Shown here piece by piece: positions 42,051 to 51,364 of a stretch of DNA of 64,000 bases. The first letter of the stretch is position 1. Every line of letters starts with the position of its first letter. The notes beneath the pieces are model-generated. The model was not told the DNA's origin. It was given only the letters and a program-made list of their open reading frames with translations, and searched no databases. Source of the stretch: Pseudomonas graminis (GTDB lineage Bacteria > Pseudomonadota > Gammaproteobacteria > Pseudomonadales > Pseudomonadaceae); the NCBI RefSeq assembly GCF_900111735.1, contig NZ_FOHW01000030.1:1-64000 (forward strand). The letters run 5' to 3'. A program made the translations under genes and the position numbers.

Positions 42051-44276
42051 ATGTCCAACCGCTCGAAGATCATCTACACCTTCACTGACGAAGCGCCAGC
42101 CCTCGCCACCTACTCACTGCTGCCTATCATCGAAGCGTTCACCGCCTCCGCTGACATCGCCGTTGAAACCCGCGATATCTCGCTTGCTGCCCGCATCCTC
42201 GCCAGCTTTCCCGAGCGCCTGGGTGACAAGAAGGTTTCCGACGATCTGGCAGAGCTGGGCCAACTGGCGACCACGCCTGAAGCCAACATCATCAAGCTGC
42301 CGAACATCAGCGCCTCGGTTCCCCAGCTGAAGGCCGCGATCAAGGAACTGCAAGCCAAGGGCTACGACATCCCGAACTATCCGGATGAAGTCGTGACCGA
42401 AGCCGACAAGGTTGCCCAGGCTGGCTACGACAAAGTGAAAGGCAGCGCCGTGAACCCGGTTCTGCGTGAAGGTAACTCTGATCGTCGAGCGCCACTTTCC
42501 GTCAAGAACTACGCGCGCAAGCACCCGCACAAAATGGGTGCGTGGTCTGCGGACTCCAAGTCCCATGTGGCGCACATGGACAACGGCGACTTCTACGGCA
42601 GCGAAAAATCCTCGCTGATCGAAGCCGCTGGCGCCGTCAAGATCGAACTGATCGGCAAAGACGGCAGCACCACCGTGCTGAAGGACAAGACCTCGGTACT
42701 GGCCGGCGAGATCATCGACTGCGCCCTCATGAGCAAGAAAGCCCTGCGCGCTTTCGTGGCCCGTGAAATCGAAGACGCCAAGAAGCTCGGCGTGCTGTTC
42801 TCCGTGCACTTGAAAGCCACCATGATGAAGGTCTCGGACCCGATCATGTTTGGTGAGTTCGTCGCCGAATACTATCAGGAAGCGCTGAGCAAGCACGCTG
42901 ACGTCCTGAAAGAAATCGGCTTCAACCTGCACAACGGCATCGGCGACCTGTACGCCCGCATCAAAGACCTGCCGGCCGACCAGCAAGCGCAGATCGAAGC
43001 GGACGTCAAAGCCGTTTACGCGACCCGCCCTGCCCTGGCAATGGTCAACTCCGACAAAGGCATCACCAACCTGCACGTGCCGAGCGACGTCATCGTCGAC
43101 GCCTCGATGCCGGCGATGATTCGTGATTCCGGCAAGATGTGGAACAACGACGGCGTCCTGCAGGACACCAAGGCCGTGATTCCGGATCGTTGCTACGCGA
43201 CCATCTATCAGGCTGTGATCGAAGACTGCAAGCAACACGGCGCCTTCGACCCGACCACCATGGGCAGCGTGCCAAACGTTGGCCTCATGGCGCAGAAAGC
43301 CGAAGAGTACGGCTCGCACAACAAAACCTTCCAGATCGAAACCGATGGCGTGGTCCGTGTGACGGACGACAAAGGTAAGGTCCTCATGGAACAGAACGTT
43401 GAAGCCGGCGACATCTGGCGCATGTGCCAGACCAAGGACGCGCCGATCCAGGACTGGGTCAAACTGGCCGTCAACCGTTCGCGCCTGAGCGGCACCCCGG
43501 CCATTTTCTGGCTGGACCCTGAGCGCGCCCACGACGCGGCGATGATCAAGAAGGTCGAGCACTACCTGAAGGATCACGACACCGCAGGCCTGGACATCAG
43601 CATCCAGTCGCCAGTCGACGCGATGAAGGTATCCCTGGAGCGTATCCGCGCGGGCAAGGACACCATTTCGGTGACCGGCAACGTGCTGCGCGACTACCTG
43701 ACCGACCTGTTCCCGATCATGGAACTGGGCACCAGCGCCAAGATGCTGTCCATCGTGCCGCTGATGAGTGGCGGTGGCCTGTTCGAAACCGGCGCAGGTG
43801 GTTCGGCGCCGAAGCACGTTCAACAGCTGAACGAAGAAAACTTCCTGCGCTGGGATTCGCTGGGCGAATTCCTGGCGCTGGCCGCTTCTCTCGAACACCT
43901 GGGCAACGTCTACGACAACCCGAAAGCGCTGGTACTTGCAAAAGCCCTGGACAAGGCCACCGGTCAGTTCCTGGACAACAACAAGTCACCATCGCGCAAG
44001 GTCGGCGGTATCGACAACCGTGGCAGCCACTTCTACCTGGCCACCTACTGGGCTCAGGCGCTGGCGGCACAGACCGAAGATACGGCGCTGCAAGCCAAGT
44101 TCACCGAGCTGGCAAAAACCCTGACTGCCAACGAAGCGGCCATCGTCGCCGAACTGAACAGCGTACAGGGCAAGCCATTGGACATCGGCGGCTACTACTT
44201 CCCTACCCCGGAACTGGCCAGCAACGCCATGCGCCCAAGCAAAACCCTGAACGACGCGATCAACGCGTTGAAGTAA
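42051..44276 (+). CDS. idh: Monomeric NADP-dependent isocitrate dehydrogenase
   Basis: A 741-residue monomeric-type isocitrate dehydrogenase converting isocitrate to 2-oxoglutarate and making NADPH. It starts SNRSKIIYTFTDEAPALATYS and has the family's exact length. Substrate and metal residues are visible in NSDKGITNLHVPSDVIVDASMPAM (in part) and the domain end ISIQSPVDAMKVSLERIRAGKD. The start at 42051 is 21 codons into the open frame and matches homologues. It competes with AceA, encoded about 7 kb downstream, for isocitrate. Confidence 0.97.
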   Translation: MSNRSKIIYTFTDEAPALATYSLLPIIEAFTASADIAVETRDISLAARILASFPERLGDKKVSDDLAELGQLATTPEANIIKLPNISASVPQLKAAIKELQAKGYDIPNYPDEVVTEADKVAQAGYDKVKGSAVNPVLREGNSDRRAPLSVKNYARKHPHKMGAWSADSKSHVAHMDNGDFYGSEKSSLIEAAGAVKIELIGKDGSTTVLKDKTSVLAGEIIDCALMSKKALRAFVAREIEDAKKLGVLFSVHLKATMMKVSDPIMFGEFVAEYYQEALSKHADVLKEIGFNLHNGIGDLYARIKDLPADQQAQIEADVKAVYATRPALAMVNSDKGITNLHVPSDVIVDASMPAMIRDSGKMWNNDGVLQDTKAVIPDRCYATIYQAVIEDCKQHGAFDPTTMGSVPNVGLMAQKAEEYGSHNKTFQIETDGVVRVTDDKGKVLMEQNVEAGDIWRMCQTKDAPIQDWVKLAVNRSRLSGTPAIFWLDPERAHDAAMIKKVEHYLKDHDTAGLDISIQSPVDAMKVSLERIRAGKDTISVTGNVLRDYLTDLFPIMELGTSAKMLSIVPLMSGGGLFETGAGGSAPKHVQQLNEENFLRWDSLGEFLALAASLEHLGNVYDNPKALVLAKALDKATGQFLDNNKSPSRKVGGIDNRGSHFYLATYWAQALAAQTEDTALQAKFTELAKTLTANEAAIVAELNSVQGKPLDIGGYYFPTPELASNAMRPSKTLNDAINALK

Positions 44277-44320
44277 GGCACGGCGACCGGCGGCTGAAAA
44301 GCTGTCTAGTGCGATAAGAA

Positions 44321-44350
44321 AGCCCTGGCCATTGCGCCGGGGCTTTTTTT
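44321..44350 (+). terminator. Rho-independent terminator after idh
   Basis: AGCCCTGGC, loop CATTGC, GCCGGGGCT with a run of T. One mismatch in the stem. Confidence 0.9.
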
Positions 44351-44364
44351 TGCTGTCACCATCC

Positions 44365-44456
44365 CTGTAGGAGCCATCGGAGGTTAGGACGGTCGCGAAT
44401 GCGGTTTACCTGACACTCCGCATCGCGACCCTCGTAAACTCGGATGGCTCCTACAG
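44365..44456. repeat. Long inverted repeat (REPIN-like)
   Basis: CTGTAGGAGCCATC at the left pairs with GATGGCTCCTACAG at the right, and further inside GGTCGCGAATGCGG pairs with CCGCATCGCGACC with one mismatch. The 92-nt element can fold into one large hairpin between idh and the NUDIX gene. Confidence 0.85.
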
Positions 44457-44472
44457 ATAACGAGAAGCCCCA

Positions 44473-44913
44473 ATGACCTGGCACCCCCACATCACCGTCG
44501 CGACCGTCATCGAAGACAACGGCCGCTTCCTGTTCGTCGAAGAATTGAAAAACGGCAAGCTGGTGCTCAATCAGCCTGCCGGGCACCTGGAGCCTGATGA
44601 GACGCTGCGTGAAGCGGCCATTCGCGAAACCCTGGAAGAAACCGGCTGGGACGTCGAACTGACCGGCGTCGTCGGCATTTACCTGTACACCGCACCGAGT
44701 AATGGCGTGACCTATCAGCGCGTGTGTTTTTCGGCCAAAGCGGTGCAACACCACCCCGAGCGAGCATTGGACACCGGCATCGTCGGCGCGCCCTGGTTCA
44801 GCCGTGACGAACTCTTCAGCCAGCCAGAGCGCTGGCGCAGCGAGCTGGTCTTGCAATGCATCGATGACTACCTTGCAGGACCGATCCACAGCCTGGAGGT
44901 TGTACGCGACTGA
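44473..44913 (+). CDS. nudJ: NUDIX hydrolase (NudJ-like)
   Basis: A 146-residue NUDIX protein with a complete box at residues 37-59: GHLEPDETLREAAIRETL then EETGW. NudJ (YmfB) of E. coli hydrolyses HMP-pyrophosphate and nucleoside tri/diphosphates and lies next to mnmA (trmU), as here. The substrate in this organism is inferred. Confidence 0.92.
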   Translation: MTWHPHITVATVIEDNGRFLFVEELKNGKLVLNQPAGHLEPDETLREAAIRETLEETGWDVELTGVVGIYLYTAPSNGVTYQRVCFSAKAVQHHPERALDTGIVGAPWFSRDELFSQPERWRSELVLQCIDDYLAGPIHSLEVVRD

Positions 44914-44915
44914 CT

Positions 44916-45165
44916 GGCCTCTTCCCGGCTAAAGCCGGTCCTACAGACCGTACGCATCGTGTAGGACCGGCTTTAGCCGGGAAGGCGTCCGATGTCACAC
45001 CGCGAAATTGAGGATCATCATTAAGGCCTCTTCTCAGCTGAAGCCAGCCCTACAGACCGTATGCATCTCGTAGGACCGGCTTTAGCCGGAAAAGCGTCAG
45101 ATGTCCCACCGCAACATTCAGGGTGTTCATTCAGGCCTCTTCCCGGCTGAAGCCGGTCCTACTAA
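44916..45165. repeat. Tandem 109-bp REP-containing units (2.3 copies)
   Basis: Units start with GGCCTCTTC at 44916, 45025 and 45134, a period of 109 bp. Each full unit has two inverted REP cores, CCGGCTAAAGCCGGTCCTA and its complement TAGGACCGGCTTTAGCCGG. The third copy is cut after about 32 nt. The core is the same as that between hrpR and hrpS. Confidence 0.9.
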
Positions 45166-45259
45166 TCCCTTGCGGCAGCGCAACTGAATAGCTTTTAGCC
45201 TTGGCGCCGACTCCCTGTTAGAATCGCGCCCTTTCCTGCTGCTATCCAATCGAATTCCT

Positions 45260-46390
45260 ATGTCTGATTCAGCCTTTTCCGATACAGAAAAGAAGCGCGT
45301 CATTGTCGGCATGTCCGGCGGCGTGGATTCTTCGGTCTCCGCCCTTCTGCTCATGGAGCAGGGGTACCAGGTGGAAGGCCTGTTCATGAAGAACTGGGAA
45401 GAAGACGACGGAACGGAATACTGCACCGCCATGGACGACCTCGCGGACGCCCAGGCCGTGTGCGACAAGATCGGCATCAAACTGCACACCGTGAATTTCG
45501 CGGCCGAGTACTGGGATCACGTCTTCGAGCACTTCCTCGAAGAATACAAGGCCGGGCGCACGCCGAACCCGGACATCCTGTGCAACCGCGAGATCAAGTT
45601 CAAAGCTTTCCTCGACTACGCCTTCATGCTCGGCGCCGACCTGATCGCCACCGGGCATTACGTGCGTCGCCGCGATATCGACGGCCGCACCGAACTGCTC
45701 AAGGGCCTGGACCCGAACAAAGACCAGAGCTACTTCCTGCATGCCGTTGGCGGTGAGCAGATCGCCAAAACCCTGTTCCCGGTCGGTGAACTGGAGAAGC
45801 CCGAGGTCCGCGCTATCGCCGAGAAATACCAGCTGGCGACCGCGAAGAAGAAGGACTCGACCGGTATCTGCTTCATCGGCGAGCGTCGTTTTACCGACTT
45901 CCTCAAGCAATACCTGCCTGCGCAGCCCGGCGAAATCAAGACCACCGAAGGCGAAGTCATCGGTCGCCACGCCGGCTTGATGTACCACACCATCGGCCAG
46001 CGTCAGGGCCTGGGCATCGGCGGCCTGAAGGATGCCGGTGATGAGCCGTGGTACGTGTTGGTCAAGGACCTGGAGCACAACGAGCTGATCGTCGGCCAGG
46101 GCAACGAGCATCCGTGGCTGTTCTCCCGCGCCCTGCTCGCCTCTGAGATCTACTGGGTCAACCCGATCGACCTGAGCAGTCCACGCCAGCTGACCGCCAA
46201 AGTGCGTTACCGCCAAAGCGACCAGCGCTGCACCCTGGAACGCACTGAAACCGGTTATCGCGCCACCTTCGACGAGCCGCAACGCGCTGTCACCCCGGGC
46301 CAGTCCGTCGTGTTTTACGACGGCGAGGTATGCCTGGGTGGCGGCGTCATCGAAATCGCCGAGCCGTGGCATACCAGGAATGCACGTTGA
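45260..46390 (+). CDS. mnmA: MnmA, tRNA-specific 2-thiouridylase
   Basis: A 376-residue PP-loop enzyme that puts sulfur on U34 of tRNA-Glu, -Gln and -Lys, using sulfur from TusE. The ATP loop VGMSGGVDSSVSA is at about residues 15-27; the two catalytic cysteines lie in NPDILCNREIKF and DSTGICFIGERRF. Its stop overlaps the hflD start (TGATG). Confidence 0.98.
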   Translation: MSDSAFSDTEKKRVIVGMSGGVDSSVSALLLMEQGYQVEGLFMKNWEEDDGTEYCTAMDDLADAQAVCDKIGIKLHTVNFAAEYWDHVFEHFLEEYKAGRTPNPDILCNREIKFKAFLDYAFMLGADLIATGHYVRRRDIDGRTELLKGLDPNKDQSYFLHAVGGEQIAKTLFPVGELEKPEVRAIAEKYQLATAKKKDSTGICFIGERRFTDFLKQYLPAQPGEIKTTEGEVIGRHAGLMYHTIGQRQGLGIGGLKDAGDEPWYVLVKDLEHNELIVGQGNEHPWLFSRALLASEIYWVNPIDLSSPRQLTAKVRYRQSDQRCTLERTETGYRATFDEPQRAVTPGQSVVFYDGEVCLGGGVIEIAEPWHTRNAR

Positions 46391-47010
46391 TGACCCCGAT
46401 TCAGGAACAACTTGTCGCCCTGGCCGGGGTTTTTCAGGCTGCGGTGCTGGTCGATCGCATCGCCAAGACCGGACAGGCCGGTGAAGCAGCCGTTGGTTGC
46501 CTGATGGGCACGCTGCTGGTCATGGACCCGAAAGACACGCTGGACGTGTTTGGGGGCGACGACCTGAATCTGCATGAGGGCTATCGCGCCCTCGCCAGCG
46601 CCCTGGAACGCGATCCGGCCACGCTGCAACGGGAACCATTGCGTTATGCCCTGGCGATGCTGGGCCTGGAGCGTCAACTGTCCAAGCGCGACGACATGCT
46701 TGAAACCATTGGCAAGCGCCTGCCGCAGATCAAATCCCAGGTCGAGCATTTTGGTATCGCTCACGAGAACGTGATTGCCGCAAGCGGCGCGCTGTATCAG
46801 GACACCCTGAGCACCTTGCGTCAGCGGATTCAGGTCCACGGCGACATGCGTAATCTGCAGCAACCCAACAACGCTTCGAAAATCCGCGCCCTGCTGCTGG
46901 CCGGGATTCGCTGTGCGCGACTTTGGCGACAAGTGGGCGGTCACCGCTGGCAATTGGTCATCAGCCGTCGCAAGTTATTGAAAGAACTGTATCCATTGCT
47001 TCACCGCTGA
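46390..47010 (+). CDS. hflD: HflD, high-frequency lysogenization protein homologue
   Basis: A 206-residue all-helical, peripheral membrane protein. In E. coli HflD binds phage lambda CII; the normal cellular role is unclear, but the mnmA-hflD-purB order is conserved. The ATG at 46390 overlaps the mnmA stop. No catalytic motif is visible. Confidence 0.94.
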   Translation: MTPIQEQLVALAGVFQAAVLVDRIAKTGQAGEAAVGCLMGTLLVMDPKDTLDVFGGDDLNLHEGYRALASALERDPATLQREPLRYALAMLGLERQLSKRDDMLETIGKRLPQIKSQVEHFGIAHENVIAASGALYQDTLSTLRQRIQVHGDMRNLQQPNNASKIRALLLAGIRCARLWRQVGGHRWQLVISRRKLLKELYPLLHR

Positions 47011-47142
47011 GTGATCAACGTCACTCGGTTCGCTCCGAACCCGACATCGCGCGACTCATAGCGGTCAGCCAGCCTCGGCTGACCGGATTTTTCATGTATG
47101 ATACGCGCCCCTTTTCGTCGCCTGACAGTCCGAGAACACCCC

Positions 47143-48513
47143 ATGCAGCTTTCTTCGCTCACTGCGGTTTCCCCTGTAGATGGCCGCTACGCCGGCAAAA
47201 CCCAGGCCCTGCGCCCGATTTTCAGCGAATACGGCCTGATCCGTTTCCGCGCCCTGGTGGAAGTACGCTGGCTGCAACGCCTCGCGTCTCACCCGCAAAT
47301 CCCTGAAGTCCCGGCGTTCTCCGCCGAAGCCAACGCCATCCTCGATGCCCTGGCCAATGACTTCGCCCTCGAGCACGCCGAGCGCGTGAAAGAGATTGAG
47401 CGCACCACCAACCACGACGTCAAGGCGATCGAGTACCTGCTCAAGGAGCAGGCTGCGAAATTGCCGGAGCTGGCCAAGGTCAGCGAGTTCATCCACTTCG
47501 CCTGCACCAGCGAAGACATCAACAATCTGTCCCACGCGCTGATGCTGCGTGAAGGCCGTGACACCGTGCTGCTGCCGCTGATGCGTCAGATCGCCGAGTC
47601 CATCCGCGAGCTGGCGATCCGCTTCGCCGCCGTACCGATGCTCTCGCGCACCCACGGTCAGCCGGCCTCGCCGACGACCCTGGGCAAAGAACTGGCCAAC
47701 GTTGTTTACCGTCTGGAGCGCCAGATCGCTCAAGTGGCCGCCGTGCCGCTGCTGGGCAAGATCAACGGCGCCGTCGGCAACTACAACGCGCACCTGTCGG
47801 CCTACCCGGACATCGACTGGGAAGCCAACGCCCGCGCCTTTATCGAAGACGAGCTGGGTCTGGGCTTCAATCCCTACACCACGCAGATCGAACCGCACGA
47901 TTACATCGCTGAGCTGTTCGACGCGATCGCTCGTTACAACACGATCCTGATCGACTTTGACCGCGACATCTGGGGCTACATCTCCCTGGGCTATTTCAAG
48001 CAGCGCACCATCGCCGGTGAAATCGGTTCGTCGACCATGCCGCACAAGGTCAACCCGATCGACTTCGAAAACTCCGAAGGCAACCTCGGCATCGCCAATG
48101 CACTGTTCCAGCATCTGGCCAGCAAATTGCCGATCTCCCGCTGGCAGCGTGACCTGACCGACTCCACCGTGCTGCGCAACCTCGGCGTGGGCTTCGCTCA
48201 CAGCGTGATTGCCTACGAAGCGAGCCTGAAAGGCATCAGCAAGCTGGAACTCAACGAGCAGAAGATCGCCGCCGATCTGGACGCTTGCTGGGAAGTCCTG
48301 GCCGAGCCGATCCAGACAGTCATGCGTCGCTACGACATCGAGAACCCGTACGAGAAGCTCAAGGAATTGACGCGCGGCAAGGGCATCGGCCCTGAAGCGC
48401 TGCTGACCTTCATCGACGGTCTGGACATGCCTGCCGAAGCCAAGGCCGAGCTGAAGAAGCTCACGCCGGCGAACTACATCGGCAACGCCGTGGCGCAAGC
48501 CAAGCGCATCTGA
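47143..48513 (+). CDS. purB: Adenylosuccinate lyase
   Basis: A 456-residue member of the fumarase/aspartase superfamily, acting twice in purine synthesis (SAICAR to AICAR, adenylosuccinate to AMP). The signature SSTMPHKVNPIDFEN and the TSEDINN and SRTHGQPASPTT motifs are present. The start at 47143 (MQLSSLTAVSPVDGRY) is the usual N-terminus. It ends in a strong terminator. Confidence 0.98.
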   Translation: MQLSSLTAVSPVDGRYAGKTQALRPIFSEYGLIRFRALVEVRWLQRLASHPQIPEVPAFSAEANAILDALANDFALEHAERVKEIERTTNHDVKAIEYLLKEQAAKLPELAKVSEFIHFACTSEDINNLSHALMLREGRDTVLLPLMRQIAESIRELAIRFAAVPMLSRTHGQPASPTTLGKELANVVYRLERQIAQVAAVPLLGKINGAVGNYNAHLSAYPDIDWEANARAFIEDELGLGFNPYTTQIEPHDYIAELFDAIARYNTILIDFDRDIWGYISLGYFKQRTIAGEIGSSTMPHKVNPIDFENSEGNLGIANALFQHLASKLPISRWQRDLTDSTVLRNLGVGFAHSVIAYEASLKGISKLELNEQKIAADLDACWEVLAEPIQTVMRRYDIENPYEKLKELTRGKGIGPEALLTFIDGLDMPAEAKAELKKLTPANYIGNAVAQAKRI

Positions 48514-48533
48514 CCGCATTGCACCCGCTCTGA

Positions 48534-48558
48534 ACGCCCGGCTGAGCCGGGCGTTTTT
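48534..48558 (+). terminator. Rho-independent terminator after purB
   Basis: ACGCCCGGC, loop TGA, GCCGGGCGTTTTT: perfect hairpin with U-tract. Confidence 0.95.
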
Positions 48559-48597
48559 ATTCCCGCCGTAAAAACTCGTTTTTTCAATAGGTTACAC

Positions 48598-49764
48598 ATG
48601 AATCCTGACATCCCTCTTCAGCTCCTAGGTGGCATCACAGCGCGCGAGTTCCTGCGTGACTACTGGCAGAAGAAACCTTTGCTGATTCGTCAGGCCATTC
48701 CAGACTTCCAGAGCCCGATCGATGCCGACGAACTGGCCGGCCTGGCACTGGAAGAAGAAGTCGAATCGCGCCTGGTCCTCGAGAAAGGCGAGCGTCCGTG
48801 GGAGCTGCGCCGCGGCCCGTTCGCCGAGGACGACTTCAGCAAACTGCCGGAACGCGAGTGGACCTTGCTGGTGCAGGCCGTGGATCAGTTCGTGCCTGAA
48901 GTCAGCGAATTACTGGAAAACTTCCGCTTCCTGCCGAGCTGGCGCATCGATGACGTGATGATCAGCTACGCCGCGCCGGGTGGCAGCGTGGGTCCGCATT
49001 TCGACAACTACGACGTGTTCCTGCTGCAGGGCCACGGCAAGCGTCACTGGCAGATCGGCCAGATGTGCGACTCCGAGAGCAAACTGCTCGAGCACGCCGA
49101 CCTGCGCATCCTCGCCGACTTCCAGGGTACGGACGAGTGGACGCTGGAACCGGGCGACATGCTCTACCTGCCGCCGCGCCTGGCCCACTGCGGCGTCGCG
49201 GTGGATGAGTGCCTGACCTACTCGGTCGGCTTCCGCGCGCCAAGCGCTGCCGAGGTGCTGACCCATTTCACAGACTTCCTCAGCCAGTTCATGCCTGAAG
49301 AAGAGCGCTACACCGACGCCGACGCGCAGCCGGTCAGCGATCCTCACCAGATTCAGCACGACGCCCTCGACCGCCTGAAAGGTTTGCTGGCCGAGCACAT
49401 GGGTGACGAGCGCTTGCTGCTGACCTGGTTCGGCCAGTTCATGACCGAGCCTCGTTATCCCGAGTTGGTGGTTGGCCCGGAACTGGCCGAGAGCGAGCTG
49501 CTCGACAGCCTGGAACAGGGCGCCGTGCTGATCCGCAATCCGAGCGCGCGACTGGCGTGGTCGGAAGTCGACGACGACCTGCTGCTGTTCGCCAGCGGTC
49601 AGAGCCGTCTGTTGCCGGGCCATCTGCGTGAACTGCTGAAAATGATCTGCGCAGCCGATGCGCTGCACATCGACAATCTTGGCCAATGGCTGGCAGATGA
49701 CGATGGACGTAACCTGCTCTGTGAGCTGGTCAAACAAGGAAGTCTGGGGTTTGCTGATGAATAA
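48598..49764 (+). CDS. roxA: Cupin 2-oxoglutarate/Fe(II) hydroxylase (RoxA/YcfD-like)
   Basis: A 388-residue JmjC-type oxygenase resembling E. coli YcfD (RoxA), which hydroxylates Arg81 of ribosomal protein L16. The cupin core holds the iron ligands in GPHFDNYDVF (HxD) and, about 60 residues on, the His of PPRLAHCGVAV. A C-terminal dimerisation/winged-helix part follows from about residue 260. It is translated in overlap with the next gene (8 nt). Confidence 0.92.
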   Translation: MNPDIPLQLLGGITAREFLRDYWQKKPLLIRQAIPDFQSPIDADELAGLALEEEVESRLVLEKGERPWELRRGPFAEDDFSKLPEREWTLLVQAVDQFVPEVSELLENFRFLPSWRIDDVMISYAAPGGSVGPHFDNYDVFLLQGHGKRHWQIGQMCDSESKLLEHADLRILADFQGTDEWTLEPGDMLYLPPRLAHCGVAVDECLTYSVGFRAPSAAEVLTHFTDFLSQFMPEEERYTDADAQPVSDPHQIQHDALDRLKGLLAEHMGDERLLLTWFGQFMTEPRYPELVVGPELAESELLDSLEQGAVLIRNPSARLAWSEVDDDLLLFASGQSRLLPGHLRELLKMICAADALHIDNLGQWLADDDGRNLLCELVKQGSLGFADE

Positions 49765-50182
49765 GATCCACGTACGGGTAGCCGACTGGCAGAAAGACAA
49801 CGCCGACATTCGGCGAATTCGTGACGCCGTGTTCGTGTTTGAACAGTCGGTTCCGCCCGAACTGGAATGGGACTCGGAAGATGCAGGCGCCCTGCATTTT
49901 CTGGCGCTTGAAGGGGATTACGCCGTGGGCACCGCGCGCTTGCTGCCCGATGGTGAATTCGGCCGACTGTCCGTGCTCAAGGACTGGCGCGGCCTGAACG
50001 TGGGTGAGGCGTTGATCACCGCGATCCTCGCCGAAGCACAGCGCCGCGACCTGAAACAGACGCGGCTCAGCGCACAGGTTCATGCCACGGCGCTGTATGA
50101 GCGCTTTGGCTTTACCGTGGTGAGCGACGAGTTTCTCGAAGCCGGCCTTCCCCATGTGGACATGGTGCGCAACTCGCACTGA
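49757..50182 (+). CDS. GNAT-family N-acetyltransferase
   Basis: A 141-residue acetyltransferase with the GNAT acceptor and acetyl-CoA-binding pattern GRLSVLKDWRGLNVGEALI and the late motif ALYERFGFTVVSDEFLEAGLPH. It resembles the ElaA/YjcF-type small GNATs of unknown substrate. The start at 49757 lies inside the end of the cupin gene, indicating one transcript. It is followed by a terminator. Confidence 0.9.
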   Translation: MNKIHVRVADWQKDNADIRRIRDAVFVFEQSVPPELEWDSEDAGALHFLALEGDYAVGTARLLPDGEFGRLSVLKDWRGLNVGEALITAILAEAQRRDLKQTRLSAQVHATALYERFGFTVVSDEFLEAGLPHVDMVRNSH

Positions 50183-50201
50183 CTGCACCTGGCGACATTT
50201 G

Positions 50202-50258
50202 CGCCCCGGCGTTCGCGCTTCAGCTGCCTAAGCTGAAACAAAAGCACCGGGGCGTTTT
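50202..50258 (+). terminator. Probable terminator after GNAT gene
   Basis: CGCCCCGG (50202-50209) pairs with CCGGGGCG (50247-50254) followed by TTTT, with an inner hairpin TTCAGCT/AGCTGAA in the loop. Confidence 0.7.
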
Positions 50259-50344
50259 GCTGTCTGCGATTCAACTTGGTGCTGCCCAGGCCGACAAACT
50301 GGCAAACTCGTCGTTCAGACGCGACCCTCGCGGAGACCACACCG

Positions 50345-51133
50345 ATGTCATTACGCACCCTGCTCGCTTCACTGCTGTTGGCTTGCAGCTTCACGGCCGC
50401 GGCCGCCACTGAAGTCATCCCCCTGAATTACCGCACCAGCGACGATTTGCTGCCCACCGTGAAGTCGTTCCTGGGCAACGAAGGCAGCGTCAATGCCTAT
50501 GGCAACAAGCTCATCGTCAACGCCGAACCGGACAAGATCAGCGAACTGCGCGACCTCCTCGGCCAGCTCGACACGGCGCCCAAGCGTCTGATGATCAGCG
50601 TCGACACCAGCGACAGCACGGTGCAGAGCGACCAGGGCTACTCGGTCAACGGCACCGTGCGCTCCCAGGACGGACGCATCAGCGCCGACGGCCGGACGCG
50701 CATCCAGAATTACGGCACCGCCAGCCGCGAGGGTGGCGTGCAACAGGTTCAGGCCAACGAAGGGACGCCGGCGCTGATCCAGATGGGCCAGAGCATACCG
50801 ATCACCTCGGTTCAGTCCGACGGCTATGGCTACCCGCAGACCAACACGCAATACCGCAACGTGACCCAGGGCTTCTATGTCACGGCGACGGTCACCGGCG
50901 ACATCGTCCATCTGAACATCAGCACCAACAACGACCGCATGAGCCAGCAACAGGCTGACGCGATCAAGGTGCAGAGTACCGACACGCAAGTCAGTGGTCG
51001 GCTGGGTGAGTGGATCACGCTGGCCGGCGCCAGCGATCAGTCCCGTGCCGACGAACACGGCGTCGTCCGACGTTACTCGACACAGGGCAGCAACGACATG
51101 CAGCTGCGGGTGAAGGTCGATAGCCTGGATTGA
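50345..51133 (+). CDS. Secreted secretin-N-domain protein (NolW-like)
   Basis: A 262-residue exported protein: signal peptide of about 20 residues, then one NolW/secretin short domain (EVIPLNYRTSDDLLPTVK to LLGQLDTAPKRLMISV at about 25-95), then a beta-rich region with TGFYVTATV-like strands. It has only part of a secretin and no full pore-forming domain, although the GRLGEWITLAG stretch resembles secretin strands. Its partner and role are unknown. It stands alone between the GNAT gene and aceA, unrelated in position to the T3SS. Confidence 0.82.
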   Translation: MSLRTLLASLLLACSFTAAAATEVIPLNYRTSDDLLPTVKSFLGNEGSVNAYGNKLIVNAEPDKISELRDLLGQLDTAPKRLMISVDTSDSTVQSDQGYSVNGTVRSQDGRISADGRTRIQNYGTASREGGVQQVQANEGTPALIQMGQSIPITSVQSDGYGYPQTNTQYRNVTQGFYVTATVTGDIVHLNISTNNDRMSQQQADAIKVQSTDTQVSGRLGEWITLAGASDQSRADEHGVVRRYSTQGSNDMQLRVKVDSLD

Positions 51134-51241
51134 GGGGACATCGTTTACGCCTCCACTGAATCGACGCCCTGCAATCTGTAGGATTTCGCACCAGACGTAG
51201 GTAATGACATCGATCCTGAGACGCAACGGCCTCACTGATAA

Positions 51242-51267
51242 ATGTAGTGCCCGATCCGGCACTACAT
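51242..51267. promoter_or_regulatory. Palindromic operator candidate 1 upstream of aceA
   Basis: ATGTAGTGC, 8 nt, GCACTACAT: perfect 9-bp arms. The TGTAGT/ACTACA half-sites recall those reported for RccR, the RpiR-type regulator of the glyoxylate shunt in Pseudomonas; that link is from memory. Confidence 0.65.
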
Positions 51268-51364
51268 CTAGTCCCTCTCCTGTGACCGCCCCGTATTCAC
51301 GGTGACTTCCCCTTCCAGCACTTGCCCGCCCGAAACTGACCGAGGAGTCGCATTAGACGAAATA

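Noticed and set aside
42114..43898. 594-codon open frame on the minus strand
   Set aside because: Antisense shadow of idh.
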